From: an uncultured Clostridium sp.
GTDB taxonomy: Bacteria > Bacillota > Clostridia > Clostridiales > Clostridiaceae
NCBI GenBank assembly: GCA_900540255.1
Contig: UQFE01000009.1
Coordinates: 21,457 to 85,456 of the forward strand
Reading direction: 5' to 3'
DNA: 64,000 nucleotides
Shown: positions 52,022 to 62,621 of the stretch, in pieces
Position numbering within the stretch: the stretch's first letter is position 1
Layout of the letters: each line of letters opens with the position of its first letter
Notes under the pieces: model-generated
Told to the model about the DNA's origin: nothing
What the model saw: only the letters and a program-made list of their open reading frames with translations
Database searches by the model: none
Translations under genes and position numbers: made by a program

Positions 52022-53152
52022 ATGAAAGAAATTAGTTTATATGTACATATTCCATTTTGTAAGCAAAGATGTTTTTATTGTGATTTTCCAACATTTGCAG
52101 GGAAGGAAAAATATAGAGAAGAATATATAGATGCATTAATAAAAGAAATAAAAGAAAAATGTTCTAATTATATAATAAAAACTATTTTTATTGGTGGAGG
52201 AACTCCATCTTATTTAGAAACTAAAGAGTTAGAAAAATTATTAAAGGTTATTAAGAATTTAAATTTATCAAAAGATATAGAGTATTCCATGGAATGTAAT
52301 CCAGGAACATTAACAAAAGAGAAATTAATGGTAATGAAAAAAAGTGGAGTTAATAGAATAAGTTTTGGATTACAATCTTGTAACAATAAATTATTAAAGG
52401 AAATAGGGCGTATACATACATTTGAAGAATTTTTAGAAAATTATAATTTAGCAAGAGGTATTGGATTTGAAAATATAAATGTTGATTTAATGTATGGATT
52501 ACCAAATTTAACAGTAGATTTATGGAAGGAGACATTAGAAAAAGTATGTGATTTAAGACCAGATCATATTTCTGCTTATAGTTTAATAATTGAAGAAGGA
52601 ACTGCTTTTTATAGTTTATATAACAAAAATAAATTAAATTTACCTTCTGAAGATGATGAAAGAATAATGGATAAATTAACTAAGGATATATTAAAGGAAA
52701 GAGGGTATCATCAATATGAAATATCTAACTTTTCTTTAAATGAAAAGGAATGTGAGCATAATAAGGTTTATTGGTCATTAAATGAATATATAGGTGTGGG
52801 AAGTGCAAGTAGTTCTTATATAAATGGAACAAGAATGGTAAATGAAAGTGATATAAATGAATATATAAAAAAGATAAATAATAATGAAAATACAATAGTT
52901 GAAGAACATAAAAATTCTATAAATGATGAAATTGAAGAATTTATTTTTATGGGATTAAGAATGATATGCGGAATAGATTTAAAAATTTTTAATAAAAAAT
53001 TTAATAAAGATATAAGAAGTATATATGATAAGGTGATTGAGAAAAATATAAAAGATGGTTTATTAATTTTAGAGGAAGATAAGATGTTTTTAACTTTAAA
53101 AGGATTGGAACTATCTAATTATGTAATGTCTGATTTTATATTAGAAAAGTGA
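52022..53152 (+). CDS. hemW: HemW-type radical SAM protein
   Basis: 376 residues; radical SAM motif FCKQRCFYCDFPTF (CxxxCxxC) near residue 14, then GGGTPSYL and YEISNFS. Often annotated as oxygen-independent coproporphyrinogen oxidase, but the HemW group acts as a heme chaperone and lacks the fourth Cys of HemN. The start is ATG 52022 behind AGGAG; an in-frame start at 52001 is upstream of that site. Precedes the hrcA operon. Confidence 0.9.
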   Translation: MKEISLYVHIPFCKQRCFYCDFPTFAGKEKYREEYIDALIKEIKEKCSNYIIKTIFIGGGTPSYLETKELEKLLKVIKNLNLSKDIEYSMECNPGTLTKEKLMVMKKSGVNRISFGLQSCNNKLLKEIGRIHTFEEFLENYNLARGIGFENINVDLMYGLPNLTVDLWKETLEKVCDLRPDHISAYSLIIEEGTAFYSLYNKNKLNLPSEDDERIMDKLTKDILKERGYHQYEISNFSLNEKECEHNKVYWSLNEYIGVGSASSSYINGTRMVNESDINEYIKKINNNENTIVEEHKNSINDEIEEFIFMGLRMICGIDLKIFNKKFNKDIRSIYDKVIEKNIKDGLLILEEDKMFLTLKGLELSNYVMSDFILEK

Positions 53153-53188
53153 AAAATGAAATAGTGAGAAAATAGGAGTAATAAAGAG

Positions 53189-53278
53189 ATGGGAAGAGAT
53201 AATAAAGAAAAAATTAAATTATATAAAAAAATAGTTCAAAATTTAAAGAAATACGAAATTGACAAAAAAAACAAATAA
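53189..53278 (+). CDS. 29-residue small protein, unknown
   Basis: ATG 53189 to TAA 53276-53278, MGRDNKEKIKLYKKIVQNLK and a basic tail, behind AGGAG at longer than normal spacing. The hrcA promoter -35 overlaps its end. It could be chance; the Lys-rich content is common in AT-rich DNA. Confidence 0.3.
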   Translation: MGRDNKEKIKLYKKIVQNLKKYEIDKKNK

Positions 53279-53287
53279 GAATATATT
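53259..53287 (+). promoter_or_regulatory. hrcA operon promoter
   Basis: TTGACA (53259-53264), 17-bp spacer, TATATT (53282-53287), with start near 53294, just ahead of CIRCE. Confidence 0.8.
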
Positions 53288-53300
53288 GATATTGTAGTCA

Positions 53301-53327
53301 TTAGCACTCTACTTTGATGAGTGCTAA
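53301..53327. promoter_or_regulatory. CIRCE operator (HrcA binding site)
   Basis: Perfect consensus TTAGCACTC-N9-GAGTGCTAA directly after the transcription start, 16 bases before the hrcA start codon. Confidence 0.97.
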
Positions 53328-53343
53328 CAATAGGGGTGATAAA

Positions 53344-54372
53344 ATGGCAATTGATGAAAGAAAGATAAAAATACTTCAAGCCATTATTAATGACTATATA
53401 GTAACAGGAGAACCTGTTGGATCTAGAACGATAGCTAAAAAGTATGACTTAGGTGTAGGATCTGCAACGATTAGAAATGAAATGGCAGATTTGGAGGAAA
53501 TGGGCTATTTAGAACAGCCTCACACATCAGCAGGAAGAATTCCTTCTAGTAAGGGATATAGATTATATGTTGATAAGTTAATGGAAAGACCAAAGTTAAG
53601 TAGGGATGAAGAGCTTAGAATTAAGGAATATTTAATTAATTCAGCTATGAATGAAGTTGATACAATATTAAAAGAAGCTTGTGTTTTATTATCAGAATTA
53701 ACAAACTTAACGTGTATAGTTCAAACACCATCTATGAAAAGAAGCTATATAAGATCGTTACAATTAATAAGAATTGATGATTTTAATTTAATTATTGTAA
53801 TTGCAACTGATAGTGGTGTTATAAAAAATCACAGAATTAAAGTTAATTCTATTCCAAGTAATCAGGAGCTTCTTAGAATAAATGAAGTATTAAATTCAAG
53901 ACTTAAAAATTTAACAATAGAAGCTATAAATTTAGAAGTTATTAATGAACTAAAAAATGAATTAGTTGGTTTCGATGATTTATTTAATGCGATACTTCCA
54001 GCTTTATATGATAGTTTAAATAATAATTCAAAATCTGACTTTGTAGTTGAAGGAACAACAAATCTTTTCAATTATCCAGAGTATAACGATATTGAAAAAG
54101 CAAAGGAAGTTCTTCAACTAATAAGTAATAAGGATTGTGTTATAGAACTATTAGAGAATAGTGGAGATATATCAATAAAAATTGGTGAGGAAAATTATAT
54201 TCCAGAAGCTAAGGATTGTTCAGTTATAACAGCAGAATATTTTTTAGGCGGAAGACCTATTGGAAGTGTTGGATTGATTGGTCCGCAAAGAATAAATTAT
54301 TCTAAAGTAGTTACTATAATGTCTCAAGTTATGAAAGAATTAAACAAAAGTCTTAAGGATCAAGAGTATTGA
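53344..54372 (+). CDS. hrcA: Heat-inducible transcription repressor HrcA
   Basis: 342-residue repressor that binds CIRCE and is kept folded by GroEL. N-terminal winged helix ([60 protein letters not shown]). The start is ATG 53344 behind AGGGGTG; an in-frame ATG at 53314 lies inside CIRCE. It heads hrcA-grpE-dnaK-dnaJ and regulates itself. Confidence 0.97.
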   Translation: MAIDERKIKILQAIINDYIVTGEPVGSRTIAKKYDLGVGSATIRNEMADLEEMGYLEQPHTSAGRIPSSKGYRLYVDKLMERPKLSRDEELRIKEYLINSAMNEVDTILKEACVLLSELTNLTCIVQTPSMKRSYIRSLQLIRIDDFNLIIVIATDSGVIKNHRIKVNSIPSNQELLRINEVLNSRLKNLTIEAINLEVINELKNELVGFDDLFNAILPALYDSLNNNSKSDFVVEGTTNLFNYPEYNDIEKAKEVLQLISNKDCVIELLENSGDISIKIGEENYIPEAKDCSVITAEYFLGGRPIGSVGLIGPQRINYSKVVTIMSQVMKELNKSLKDQEY

Positions 54373-54390
54373 ATGAGATGAGGTGTAAGG

Positions 54391-54999
54391 ATGGAAGAAA
54401 ACAAAGATTTTAAAGCTGAAGAAATAACTAAAGAAAATCAATCAGCTGTAGAAGAAAATGAACTTGTAACAGAAGATACAGAAGCTACTTCAAAAGAAGA
54501 AGCTGAAGAAATAGTTGAAGAATATACAGAAAATGATGATTTAGCTTTAATAGGAAAGATGAAAGATGAAAACAAAAAGCTTTCTAATGAAGTTGATGCT
54601 TTAAAAGAAAGATTACTTAGATTAACAGCTGAGTATGATAACTATAGAAAAAGAACAGCTAAAGAAAAGGAAGGAATATATACAGATGCTTGTACAGATG
54701 TATTAAAGGAAATACTTCCTGTAGCTGATAATTTAGAAAGGGCTATAGCAGTTGATGGAACTGTAGAAGATCTTAAAAAGGGAGTAGAGATGACAATAAA
54801 AGGATTCATAAACTCTTTAGAAAAATTAGGTGTAGAAGAAATTGATACAAATAATGGATTTGATCCGAATTTCCATCAAGCAATTTCGGTAGTTGAAGAT
54901 GCAAATTTATCAACTAATGATATAGCCCAAGTATATCAAAAAGGATATAAAAGAGGAGATAAAGTAATCAGATATTCAATGGTTACTGTAGCAAAATAG
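54391..54999 (+). CDS. grpE: Nucleotide exchange factor GrpE
   Basis: 202 residues. Acidic N-terminus of 60, long coiled coil (DALKERLLRLTAEYDNYRKR) and the C-terminal beta domain (GFDPNFHQAISVVED, GYKRGDKVIRYSMVTVAK). Releases ADP from DnaK. 18 bases after hrcA. Confidence 0.96.
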   Translation: MEENKDFKAEEITKENQSAVEENELVTEDTEATSKEEAEEIVEEYTENDDLALIGKMKDENKKLSNEVDALKERLLRLTAEYDNYRKRTAKEKEGIYTDACTDVLKEILPVADNLERAIAVDGTVEDLKKGVEMTIKGFINSLEKLGVEEIDTNNGFDPNFHQAISVVEDANLSTNDIAQVYQKGYKRGDKVIRYSMVTVAK

Positions 55000-55050
55000 T
55001 AAGTAAGTAAATTTACAATATATATGTAAAGTTCAAGGAGGAAATATATT

Positions 55051-56910
55051 ATGGGAAAAATAATAGGTATTGATTTAGGTACAACAAACTCATGTGTAGC
55101 TGTAATGGAAGGTGGAGAACCAGTAGTAATCACTAACTCTGAAGGTGCTAGAACTACTCCATCAGTAGTTTCATTCCAAGCTAATGGTGAAAGATTAGTA
55201 GGACAAATTGCTAAAAGACAAGCAATTACAAATCCAGAACATACAATAATTTCTATAAAGAGAGAAATGGGAACTGATCACAAAACTCATGTTGATGATA
55301 AAGTTTATTCACCACAAGAAATATCAGCAATGATACTTCAAAAAATTAAAGCTGATGCAGAAGCATATTTAGGTGAACCTGTAACTCAAGCAGTTATAAC
55401 TGTTCCAGCTTATTTTAATGATGCTGAAAGACAAGCAACTAAAGATGCTGGTAGAATAGCAGGATTAGAAGTATTAAGAATAATAAACGAACCAACTGCT
55501 GCTTCATTAGCTTATGGATTAGATAAGACTGACCATAGTGAAAAGATATTCGTTTATGACTTAGGTGGAGGTACATTTGACGTATCTATACTTGAATTAG
55601 GTGATGGTGTATTCGAAGTATTATCTACAAATGGAGATACTCATTTAGGTGGAGATGACTTTGACCAAAAAATCATTGATTATATAGCAAATGATTTTAA
55701 ATCACAATATGGAATTGACTTAAGAAATGATAAGAGTGCAGTTCAAAGATTAAAAGAAGCAGCAGAAAAAGCTAAGATTGAATTATCTTCATCAATGCAA
55801 ACAAATATAAACTTACCATTCATCACTGCTGATGCAACTGGTCCAAAGCACATTGATATGAACTTAACTAGAGCAAAATTCAATGAATTAACTCATGATT
55901 TAGTTCAAAGATCAATAGAACCAATGAAGAAAGCATTAAGTGATGCTGGATTATCAATTGGTCAAATTGATAAAGTTATATTAGTTGGTGGATCAACTAG
56001 AATACCTGCAGTTCAAGAAGCTGTTAAAAACTTTACAGGAAAAGAACCTTCAAAAGGAGTTAACCCAGATGAATGTGTAGCTATGGGTGCTGCAATTCAA
56101 GCAGGTGTATTAACTGGTGAAGTTAAAGATGTATTATTATTAGACGTTACACCATTAACATTAGGTATAGAAACTTTAGGTGGAGTTGCAACTCCATTAA
56201 TTGAAAGAAATACAACTATTCCAGCTAAGAAGAGTCAAGTGTTCTCAACTGCTGCAGATGGTCAAACATCAGTTGAAATTCACGTTGTTCAAGGTGAAAG
56301 ACAAATGGCAAGTGATAACAAGACTTTAGGTAGATTTACTTTATCAGGAATAGCTCCAGCTCCAAGAGGAATTCCTCAAATCGAAGTTACATTTGATATA
56401 GATGCTAACGGTATTGTTAAAGTATCTGCTATGGATAAGGGAACTGGTAAGGAAGCAAATATTACAATTACAGCTTCAACTAACCTTTCTGAAGAAGAAG
56501 TAGATAAGGCTGTAAAAGAAGCAGAAAAGTTTGCTGAAGAAGATAAGAAGAGAAAAGAATCAATTGAAACTAAAAATAATGCAGATCAATTAGCATATCA
56601 AACAGAAAAGCAATTAGAAGAGCTTGGAGACAAGGTTTCTGCTGATGATAAGGCTAAGATTACAGCAAAATTAGATGCATTAAAAGCTGTTAAAGATGGA
56701 GAAGATTTAGAAGTAATTAAGAAAGCAACTGAAGAATTAACTCAAGAATTCTATGCTATTTCTTCTAAGATGTATGCTGATGCACAAGGTGCAGCAGGTG
56801 CTCAAGGTGCAGGATTTGATCAAAACAATATGGGTGGAAATGCTGGTACAGGTGCAACACATGATGACAATGTTGTAGATGCTGATTTTGAAGTTAAAGA
56901 TGATAAATAA
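55051..56910 (+). CDS. dnaK: Chaperone DnaK (Hsp70)
   Basis: 619 residues; ATPase domain ([48 protein letters not shown]), linker VLLLDVTPL, substrate domain and a Gly/Ala-rich C-terminus ending in an acidic tail. Possible Hsp70 partner of the element's J-domain protein. Confidence 0.98.
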   Translation: MGKIIGIDLGTTNSCVAVMEGGEPVVITNSEGARTTPSVVSFQANGERLVGQIAKRQAITNPEHTIISIKREMGTDHKTHVDDKVYSPQEISAMILQKIKADAEAYLGEPVTQAVITVPAYFNDAERQATKDAGRIAGLEVLRIINEPTAASLAYGLDKTDHSEKIFVYDLGGGTFDVSILELGDGVFEVLSTNGDTHLGGDDFDQKIIDYIANDFKSQYGIDLRNDKSAVQRLKEAAEKAKIELSSSMQTNINLPFITADATGPKHIDMNLTRAKFNELTHDLVQRSIEPMKKALSDAGLSIGQIDKVILVGGSTRIPAVQEAVKNFTGKEPSKGVNPDECVAMGAAIQAGVLTGEVKDVLLLDVTPLTLGIETLGGVATPLIERNTTIPAKKSQVFSTAADGQTSVEIHVVQGERQMASDNKTLGRFTLSGIAPAPRGIPQIEVTFDIDANGIVKVSAMDKGTGKEANITITASTNLSEEEVDKAVKEAEKFAEEDKKRKESIETKNNADQLAYQTEKQLEELGDKVSADDKAKITAKLDALKAVKDGEDLEVIKKATEELTQEFYAISSKMYADAQGAAGAQGAGFDQNNMGGNAGTGATHDDNVVDADFEVKDDK

Positions 56911-56921
56911 TATTTAATAAC

Positions 56922-56956
56922 TAAAAAGGGGAGACAATTGTCGTCTTCCCTTTTTA
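56922..56956 (+). terminator. Partial terminator between dnaK and dnaJ
   Basis: AAAAAGGGGAGAC and GTC-TC-CCCTTTTT arms with a short T-run; probably reduces dnaJ output relative to dnaK. Confidence 0.7.
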
Positions 56957-57035
56957 AGAGTTAATGTATTTACGAAAAATGGTATAAATGATAATATAAA
57001 TTAAGTGGAATATGAATAAGGTGGTGACTTTATAG

Positions 57036-58172
57036 ATGGCAAATAAAGACTATTATGCTGTTCTTGGACTAGAAAAGGGTGCAAGTGATGATGAAATAAA
57101 AAGAGCCTTTAGAAAGCTAGCTATTAAATATCATCCTGATAAGAATCAAGGAAATAAGGAAGCAGAAGAAAAATTTAAGGATATAAATGAAGCATATCAA
57201 ATACTTTCTGATCCAGAAAAGAAAGCAAGATATGATCAATATGGAACTGTAGATTTTGATGGAAGCGGATTTGGTTCAGGAGGATTTGGTGGCTTTGACT
57301 TCTCAGATATGGGCGGATTTGGTGATATATTTGAAAGCTTCTTTGGAGGCGGTGGAGGTTCTTCAAGAAGAAGAAATGGTCCTATGAAAGGTGCTGACAT
57401 TGAATATTCATTAAATTTAACATTTGAAGAAGCTATTTTTGGTGTAGAAAAAGAAATTACAATTAATAGACATGAAAATTGTGAAAAATGTAGAGGTACA
57501 GGAGCTGAACCTGGAACTTCACCAAAGACATGTCCAACTTGTCATGGTAGTGGTCAAATAAGAGTACAAAGACAAAGCCCAATAGGAAGTTTTGTAAGTA
57601 CAACTACATGTAATACTTGTGGTGGTAAAGGAACAATTGTTGAAAAGCCATGTTCAGGATGTAGTGGTAAAGGTAAAGTAAGAAAAACAAGAACAATAAA
57701 AATAAATGTTCCAGCAGGTGTTGATACAGGAAATGTTATGCCACTTAGAGGACAAGGTGAGCATGGTTCTAATGATGGCCCTCCAGGAGATTTATATATT
57801 AAGATAAATGTTGCTAAATCTAAACAATTTGACAGAAGAGGCAATGATATATATATAGAAACTCATATATCAATGGGTAAAGCAGCTTTAGGTGTTGAAA
57901 TTACAGTTCCTACAGTAGATGGAGATGTTAAATATACTATTCCAGCAGGAACTCAATCAGGAACAATGTTTAGATTAAAAGGAAAAGGTATTCCTAAAGT
58001 ACATTCTTCTTCAAGAGGAGATCAATATGTTAAAGTTGTAGTGGATACTCCTAAAAACTTAACTTCTAAACAAAAAGAAGCTTTAGAAGCGTTCATGGAA
58101 GCTTGTGGAGAGAGTGTAGATGGAGAAATAACTCATAAAAAGGGATTTAAAGATTTATTTAATAAAAAATAA
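57036..58172 (+). CDS. dnaJ: Chaperone DnaJ (Hsp40)
   Basis: 378 residues: J domain with HPD (YHPDKNQGN), Gly/Phe-rich region, four CxxCxGxG zinc repeats, C-terminal substrate domain. Start ATG 57036 behind AAGGTGGTG. Last gene of the operon. Confidence 0.97.
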   Translation: MANKDYYAVLGLEKGASDDEIKRAFRKLAIKYHPDKNQGNKEAEEKFKDINEAYQILSDPEKKARYDQYGTVDFDGSGFGSGGFGGFDFSDMGGFGDIFESFFGGGGGSSRRRNGPMKGADIEYSLNLTFEEAIFGVEKEITINRHENCEKCRGTGAEPGTSPKTCPTCHGSGQIRVQRQSPIGSFVSTTTCNTCGGKGTIVEKPCSGCSGKGKVRKTRTIKINVPAGVDTGNVMPLRGQGEHGSNDGPPGDLYIKINVAKSKQFDRRGNDIYIETHISMGKAALGVEITVPTVDGDVKYTIPAGTQSGTMFRLKGKGIPKVHSSSRGDQYVKVVVDTPKNLTSKQKEALEAFMEACGESVDGEITHKKGFKDLFNKK

Positions 58173-58178
58173 AAATAA

Positions 58179-58213
58179 ACAAAAAGATGTTGTGAAAATT
58201 CAACATCTTTTTA
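58179..58213. terminator. Terminator after dnaJ
   Basis: AAAAAGATGTTG and CAACATCTTTTT arms around TGAAAATT, followed by T's. Confidence 0.85.
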
Positions 58214-58441
58214 CTTTATCTATATAACTATTAAAATATGTTATATTACAATAAGTATCTTGTTTTGTGAATATTGAGTATGTTGTATAACTTATAATTA
58301 TTATTGCTACTATAATGCCCAGTATAGGTAATTTATAATAATCTAATATAAATTCTAGTTTCTTTTTATTCGATAAAGAATTAAATTTTATTTTACTGAA
58401 ATATCTTAATCTAATCGTAGTTTATTTTCGTTGTTTTCCAT
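58200..58441 (-). pseudogene. Frameshifted fragment of a membrane protein gene
   Basis: Minus strand. ATG 58441 reads MENNENKLRLD and stops; in another frame from about 58417 the reading continues RLRYFSKIKFNSLSNKKKLE, FILDYYKLPILGIIVAIIII, then SYTTYSIFTKQDTYCNITYF and ends in the dnaJ terminator. The pattern (basic cytosolic start, one helix, beginning of an external domain) resembles a clostridial single-pass protein that is truncated and frameshifted here. The family is not identified. Confidence 0.5.
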
Positions 58442-58785
58442 TGTTATAACTCTCATTTTATACCGTTTATATATTAATTTTAAAAAGAATGTATATAAAA
58501 ATCAATTATTATAATTTTAAAAAATGGTAAACATTTAAAAACATGATATAAAAACAAATAAGATATTAAAAATTTTTTTCGCGAAGTTAGTATAAATATA
58601 TTAGTTAAAAGTAGATAAAACTTAAAAAATAATATTTTAAATATTGTTTTTTCATAATGCATAGTCAATTTTTAATTATAAAAAAAGGTTGATTATATTT
58701 CAAATAACTAATTTAGTTGAAATAAAAGAAATTATCTGTATAATTAATCTATGAACTTAAAGAATGATTTGGAGTGAATATAATT
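58442..58785. other. 344-bp AT-rich gap before trmB
   Basis: No convincing frame, hairpin with a T-run, or operator. Only AT-rich sequence with short direct repeats. Confidence 0.6.
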
Positions 58786-59442
58786 ATGAGAATGAGAAAA
58801 AAGCCATGGGCTAGACCAGAATTAGAAGCATGTGAGTTTTTTATACAAAAACCAAGCGAATATAAAGGTAGATGGAAAGAATTTTTTAAGAATGATAATC
58901 CTATTTACATGGAATTAGGATGTGGAAAAGGAACATTTATGGCAGTACATGGTTCACAAAATCCAGATATTAATTATATAACGGTTGATATAAAGGATGA
59001 AGTTTTAGTTTTAGCTAAAAGAAATATTGAATCAGCTTATGAAAAGGAAGGGCATGAAGTTAATAATGTTGCACTTATGTCTCAAGAAATATTATTGATT
59101 GATGATATGTTAGATGAAAAAGATGTAATAGAAAGAATATACATAAATTTCTGTAATCCATGGCCAAAGGATAGACATAAAAAAAGAAGATTAACACATA
59201 CAAGACAACTTCAAAAATATAAAAAGTTTTTAAAATCAGGAGCTGAAATTTGGTTTAAAACTGATGATGATGAATTATTTGAAGAGTCACTTGAGTATTT
59301 TAAAGAATGTAATTTAGAAATAAAATATATTACATATGATTTACATGCTAGTGGATTTGAAGGAAATGTTTCTACAGAACATGAGGAAATGTTTACAGCT
59401 CAAGGAATAAAAACAAAATTTTTAATTGCAGAATATAAATAA
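58786..59442 (+). CDS. trmB: tRNA (guanine-46-N7)-methyltransferase
   Basis: 218 residues from ATG 58786 ([19 protein letters not shown]). SAM site [14 protein letters not shown] and [20 protein letters not shown], the family's catalytic loop. GTG 58774 would add four residues but abuts the ribosome binding site (TTGGAG). Solitary. Confidence 0.95.
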   Translation: MRMRKKPWARPELEACEFFIQKPSEYKGRWKEFFKNDNPIYMELGCGKGTFMAVHGSQNPDINYITVDIKDEVLVLAKRNIESAYEKEGHEVNNVALMSQEILLIDDMLDEKDVIERIYINFCNPWPKDRHKKRRLTHTRQLQKYKKFLKSGAEIWFKTDDDELFEESLEYFKECNLEIKYITYDLHASGFEGNVSTEHEEMFTAQGIKTKFLIAEYK

Positions 59443-59592
59443 ATTGAAAAGTAAATTAATATAAAACTATAATTAAAGTATATAAGCATAATCAAAAAGA
59501 TGGATTTACGTTAATAGTATCTATAGTGAAAATTTATTTTTTCTATTAAATTGAAATAGTTAATTAATTAACAATAGAATTGGTGGTAAAAT

Positions 59593-60759
59593 ATGATATA
59601 TTATATTATAATGGTAGTTTTTTCACCTTATACAGCAATAATTCCAGCTGTATATTCAGTGAATTTATTATTAAAAAGAAAAGTAAAAGTTGAAAGGAAC
59701 TATTGGAATATAGGATTGTTTTCTTTATTTTTATATTCTATGTTTAGTGGATTAATAAATAAAAGTCTTTTGTCTTTTTTAGCATCTTTTGGATTGTTTT
59801 TATATTTTACAGTATGCATATTTGCTCAAAACTATTTTACAAAAATGAGTAGAATAAATATGGTGTTAAAAATTGTGACATATTTAAGTGTAATAGCAGC
59901 TATAGGAGGAGTAATAGAAAAAATAACATTTATTCTATTAAATAGACCAGAACATAGAATTTTTAGTTCATTTGGAAATCCAAATATGACAGGAGCATGG
60001 TTTGCTAATATAATTTTAATTATATTTTATCTTCAAGGAACAAAAAAAAGTAGCAGTGAAACTCTTACATATAATCTCGTAATTATCTTAATATCTGTAG
60101 CATTATTATTAACAGAATCTACAGGTGCATTTATAGCATTAATAGGTGGAATATTTATATATTATATAACTTCTAGAAATAAAAACAAAAAGGAAATAAT
60201 AGCAGTATGTACAATAGTAGGAATATTATCATTATTATTTGTATTTGTTCAAAATAAGATTACAAAAATAACACCAATAGGTGAAATTGTAATATCTTTT
60301 AATTCTAGAATAGGGATATGGGAAGGTTCAACAAAGATGTTCTTTAAGAAGCCGATATTAGGATGGGGCTTGCTTGGAACCTTTGAGAGAGGATCAAATT
60401 TTATTTTTAGTTATGATCCAAGTTTACATAATAAAATTATTTCTTTTTTAATTCATCCACATAATTTGTGGCTTACATTTTTAGTAAGCACTGGAGTTAT
60501 AGGGTTAGGTATTTATCTTTATATTAAATTTAATTTATATAAGGATATGACAAAACTATACAAGGAAAAAAATCAATTATTTCCATTACTTGCAGCAACA
60601 AATGCAATGATAATTATACAAGGAATAGTTGATTGTACATTATATGCACCACAATTAGGTATAATGTTTGTATGTATGGGAGCAATAACTTATAATATAG
60701 CAAATGATAAAATGGTTAGAAAAAGAAAATTAATAAAAAATAAAGATATTGCTGTTTAA
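59593..60759 (+). CDS. O-antigen ligase-family membrane protein
   Basis: 388 residues, about ten membrane segments. The Wzy/WaaL C-terminal features are present: a long external loop with LGWGLLGTFERGSNF and a closing HPHNLWLTFLVSTGVIGLGI. Relatives polymerise or ligate surface glycans. No glycan cluster adjoins, so the substrate is unknown. Start ATG 59593 behind TGGTGG. Confidence 0.8.
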   Translation: MIYYIIMVVFSPYTAIIPAVYSVNLLLKRKVKVERNYWNIGLFSLFLYSMFSGLINKSLLSFLASFGLFLYFTVCIFAQNYFTKMSRINMVLKIVTYLSVIAAIGGVIEKITFILLNRPEHRIFSSFGNPNMTGAWFANIILIIFYLQGTKKSSSETLTYNLVIILISVALLLTESTGAFIALIGGIFIYYITSRNKNKKEIIAVCTIVGILSLLFVFVQNKITKITPIGEIVISFNSRIGIWEGSTKMFFKKPILGWGLLGTFERGSNFIFSYDPSLHNKIISFLIHPHNLWLTFLVSTGVIGLGIYLYIKFNLYKDMTKLYKEKNQLFPLLAATNAMIIIQGIVDCTLYAPQLGIMFVCMGAITYNIANDKMVRKRKLIKNKDIAV

Positions 60760-60897
60760 AAATTATAAATTGGGGTAACTATAAATAAATAATTGATAGT
60801 TATCCTTTTTCTATATAAAAATTTATGGACTTTAGGTAAACATATGTGTAAAATATAGTATTAGTCAAAGAGAAAAGATATGAAAGGATGATTAACA

Positions 60898-61839
60898 ATG
60901 GATGGAACGTGGATAGAAGTTAGAGTAATAACTAAAAGTGAGGCATTAGAACCAGTATCAGGAATATTTTATAGTTTAGATTGTAAGGGTGTTGCTATAG
61001 AAGATCCAGAAGATATTTTAGGAAGAGAACAAGGACCATTAACATGGGATTTTGCAGATATAAATGTTTTAGAGCATAAGGGGAAAGTTGCTGTTGTAAA
61101 AGCTTATTTTGCAGAAGAAGATAATATTGAAGAAATTTTAGGATATGTTAATGAAAAATTAGTAGAACTAAAAGAAATGGGAATTGATTTAGGAGAAGCT
61201 AAAGTTGAGCATGAAAAAATGTATGAAGAGGATTGGGCTAATACATGGAAGCAATATTATAAACCATCAAAAGTTGGAGAAAAAATAGTTGTTAAGCCAA
61301 TTTGGGAAGAATATGAACAAAAAGAAGGGGAATTAGTAGTAAATTTAGATCCAGGTATGGCATTTGGTACAGGAACTCATGAAACTACAAGAATGTGTAT
61401 TCAAGCTTTAGAAAAATATGTTAAAGAGGAAAGTACAGTATTTGATGTAGGTTGTGGTTCTGGAATATTAGCAATTGCAGCAGCAAAATTAGGAGCAAAA
61501 TTAGCTGTTGGAGTAGATTTAGATCCAGTAGCAGTAGAATCGTCTATTGAAAATGTAGGATATAATAACTTAAATAACATAGAAATACTTCATGGAAACT
61601 TAGTTGAAGTTATTGATGGAAAAGCAGATATAGTTGTTGCAAATATTTTAGCAGAAATAATTTGTATATTAACTGATGATGTAAAGAGAGTTATGAAAGA
61701 TGGTGGAGTATTTATAACATCAGGAATAATTCATGATAGAGTTGATATGGTTTGCGAAAAATTAGAAGCAACAGGCTTTGAAGTAATAGAAAAGAACAGA
61801 GATGGTGAATGGAACTGTATAGTTGCTAAATTAAAATAG
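60898..61839 (+). CDS. prmA: Ribosomal protein L11 methyltransferase
   Basis: 313 residues. N-terminal L11-binding domain (WIEVRVITKSEALEPVSGIF), then the SAM domain: LDPGMAFGTGTHETTRMCIQ, VFDVGCGSGILAIAAAKLGA, VVANILAEII. Start ATG 60898 behind GAAAGGATG. First of prmA-rsmE-mtaB, the standard order downstream of dnaJ in Firmicutes. Confidence 0.96.
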   Translation: MDGTWIEVRVITKSEALEPVSGIFYSLDCKGVAIEDPEDILGREQGPLTWDFADINVLEHKGKVAVVKAYFAEEDNIEEILGYVNEKLVELKEMGIDLGEAKVEHEKMYEEDWANTWKQYYKPSKVGEKIVVKPIWEEYEQKEGELVVNLDPGMAFGTGTHETTRMCIQALEKYVKEESTVFDVGCGSGILAIAAAKLGAKLAVGVDLDPVAVESSIENVGYNNLNNIEILHGNLVEVIDGKADIVVANILAEIICILTDDVKRVMKDGGVFITSGIIHDRVDMVCEKLEATGFEVIEKNRDGEWNCIVAKLK

Positions 61840-61859
61840 TTTTAGAGGAGAACAAAATA

Positions 61860-62621
61860 ATGCATAAGTTTTTTACTCCAAAAGAATTAATTAATGGAGA
61901 TGTAGCCAAGATTCTAGGAGATGATGTAAAACACATATATAAGGTTCTTAGAATTACAGAAGGTGAAAAGGTAGTATTAAATAACTGTGAAGGTTTAGAA
62001 TACTTAGCTAAAGTTACTGATGTAAATAAGCAAGAAGTTTCTCTTGAAATAATAGAAAAGCTAGATTTAAATAATGAAAGTGAAATAAAAGTATTTTTAT
62101 TTCAAGGACTTCCAAAAGCTCAAAAGATGGATTTAATAGTTCAAAAAGGTACAGAACTTGGAATAACAGAATTTATACCAACAATTACACATAGAGTTGA
62201 TGTTAAATTAAAGGGTGAATTTAAAAAGTTAGATAGATTAAATAGAATTGCTTTAGAGGCTGCAAAACAAAGTAAGAGAAGTATTGTTCCAAAAGTAACA
62301 GAGCCAATAGGATTTGAAGAAGTATTACAAAAAGTTGATGAATTAGATTTGTTTTTAGTTCCATATGAAAATACGAATAATTTTGGAATTAAAACATTAA
62401 TTAATAAGTTAAGAAATGAAAAAAAAATCAATAATATAAAAAATATTGGTATATTTGTAGGGCCAGAAGGCGGAATAGAAGAAGAGGAAATAGAACAATT
62501 AAAGGAAAAAGGTGCTCATATAGTAACACTTGGAAAGAGAATATTAAGGACTGAAACAGCTGGATTTGTTGCTACGTCATTAATACAATATGAGCTTAGT
62601 GATTTAGGAGGAAATGATTAA
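61860..62621 (+). CDS. rsmE: 16S rRNA (uracil-1498-N3)-methyltransferase
   Basis: 253 residues, SPOUT fold: N-terminal PUA-like domain (HKFFTPKELINGDVAKILGD), then PKAQKMDLIVQKGTELGITE, FVGPEGGIEEEEIE and LGKRILRTETAGFVATSLIQ, the trefoil-knot motifs. Its stop overlaps the mtaB start (TAATG), so they are coupled. Confidence 0.96.
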   Translation: MHKFFTPKELINGDVAKILGDDVKHIYKVLRITEGEKVVLNNCEGLEYLAKVTDVNKQEVSLEIIEKLDLNNESEIKVFLFQGLPKAQKMDLIVQKGTELGITEFIPTITHRVDVKLKGEFKKLDRLNRIALEAAKQSKRSIVPKVTEPIGFEEVLQKVDELDLFLVPYENTNNFGIKTLINKLRNEKKINNIKNIGIFVGPEGGIEEEEIEQLKEKGAHIVTLGKRILRTETAGFVATSLIQYELSDLGGND

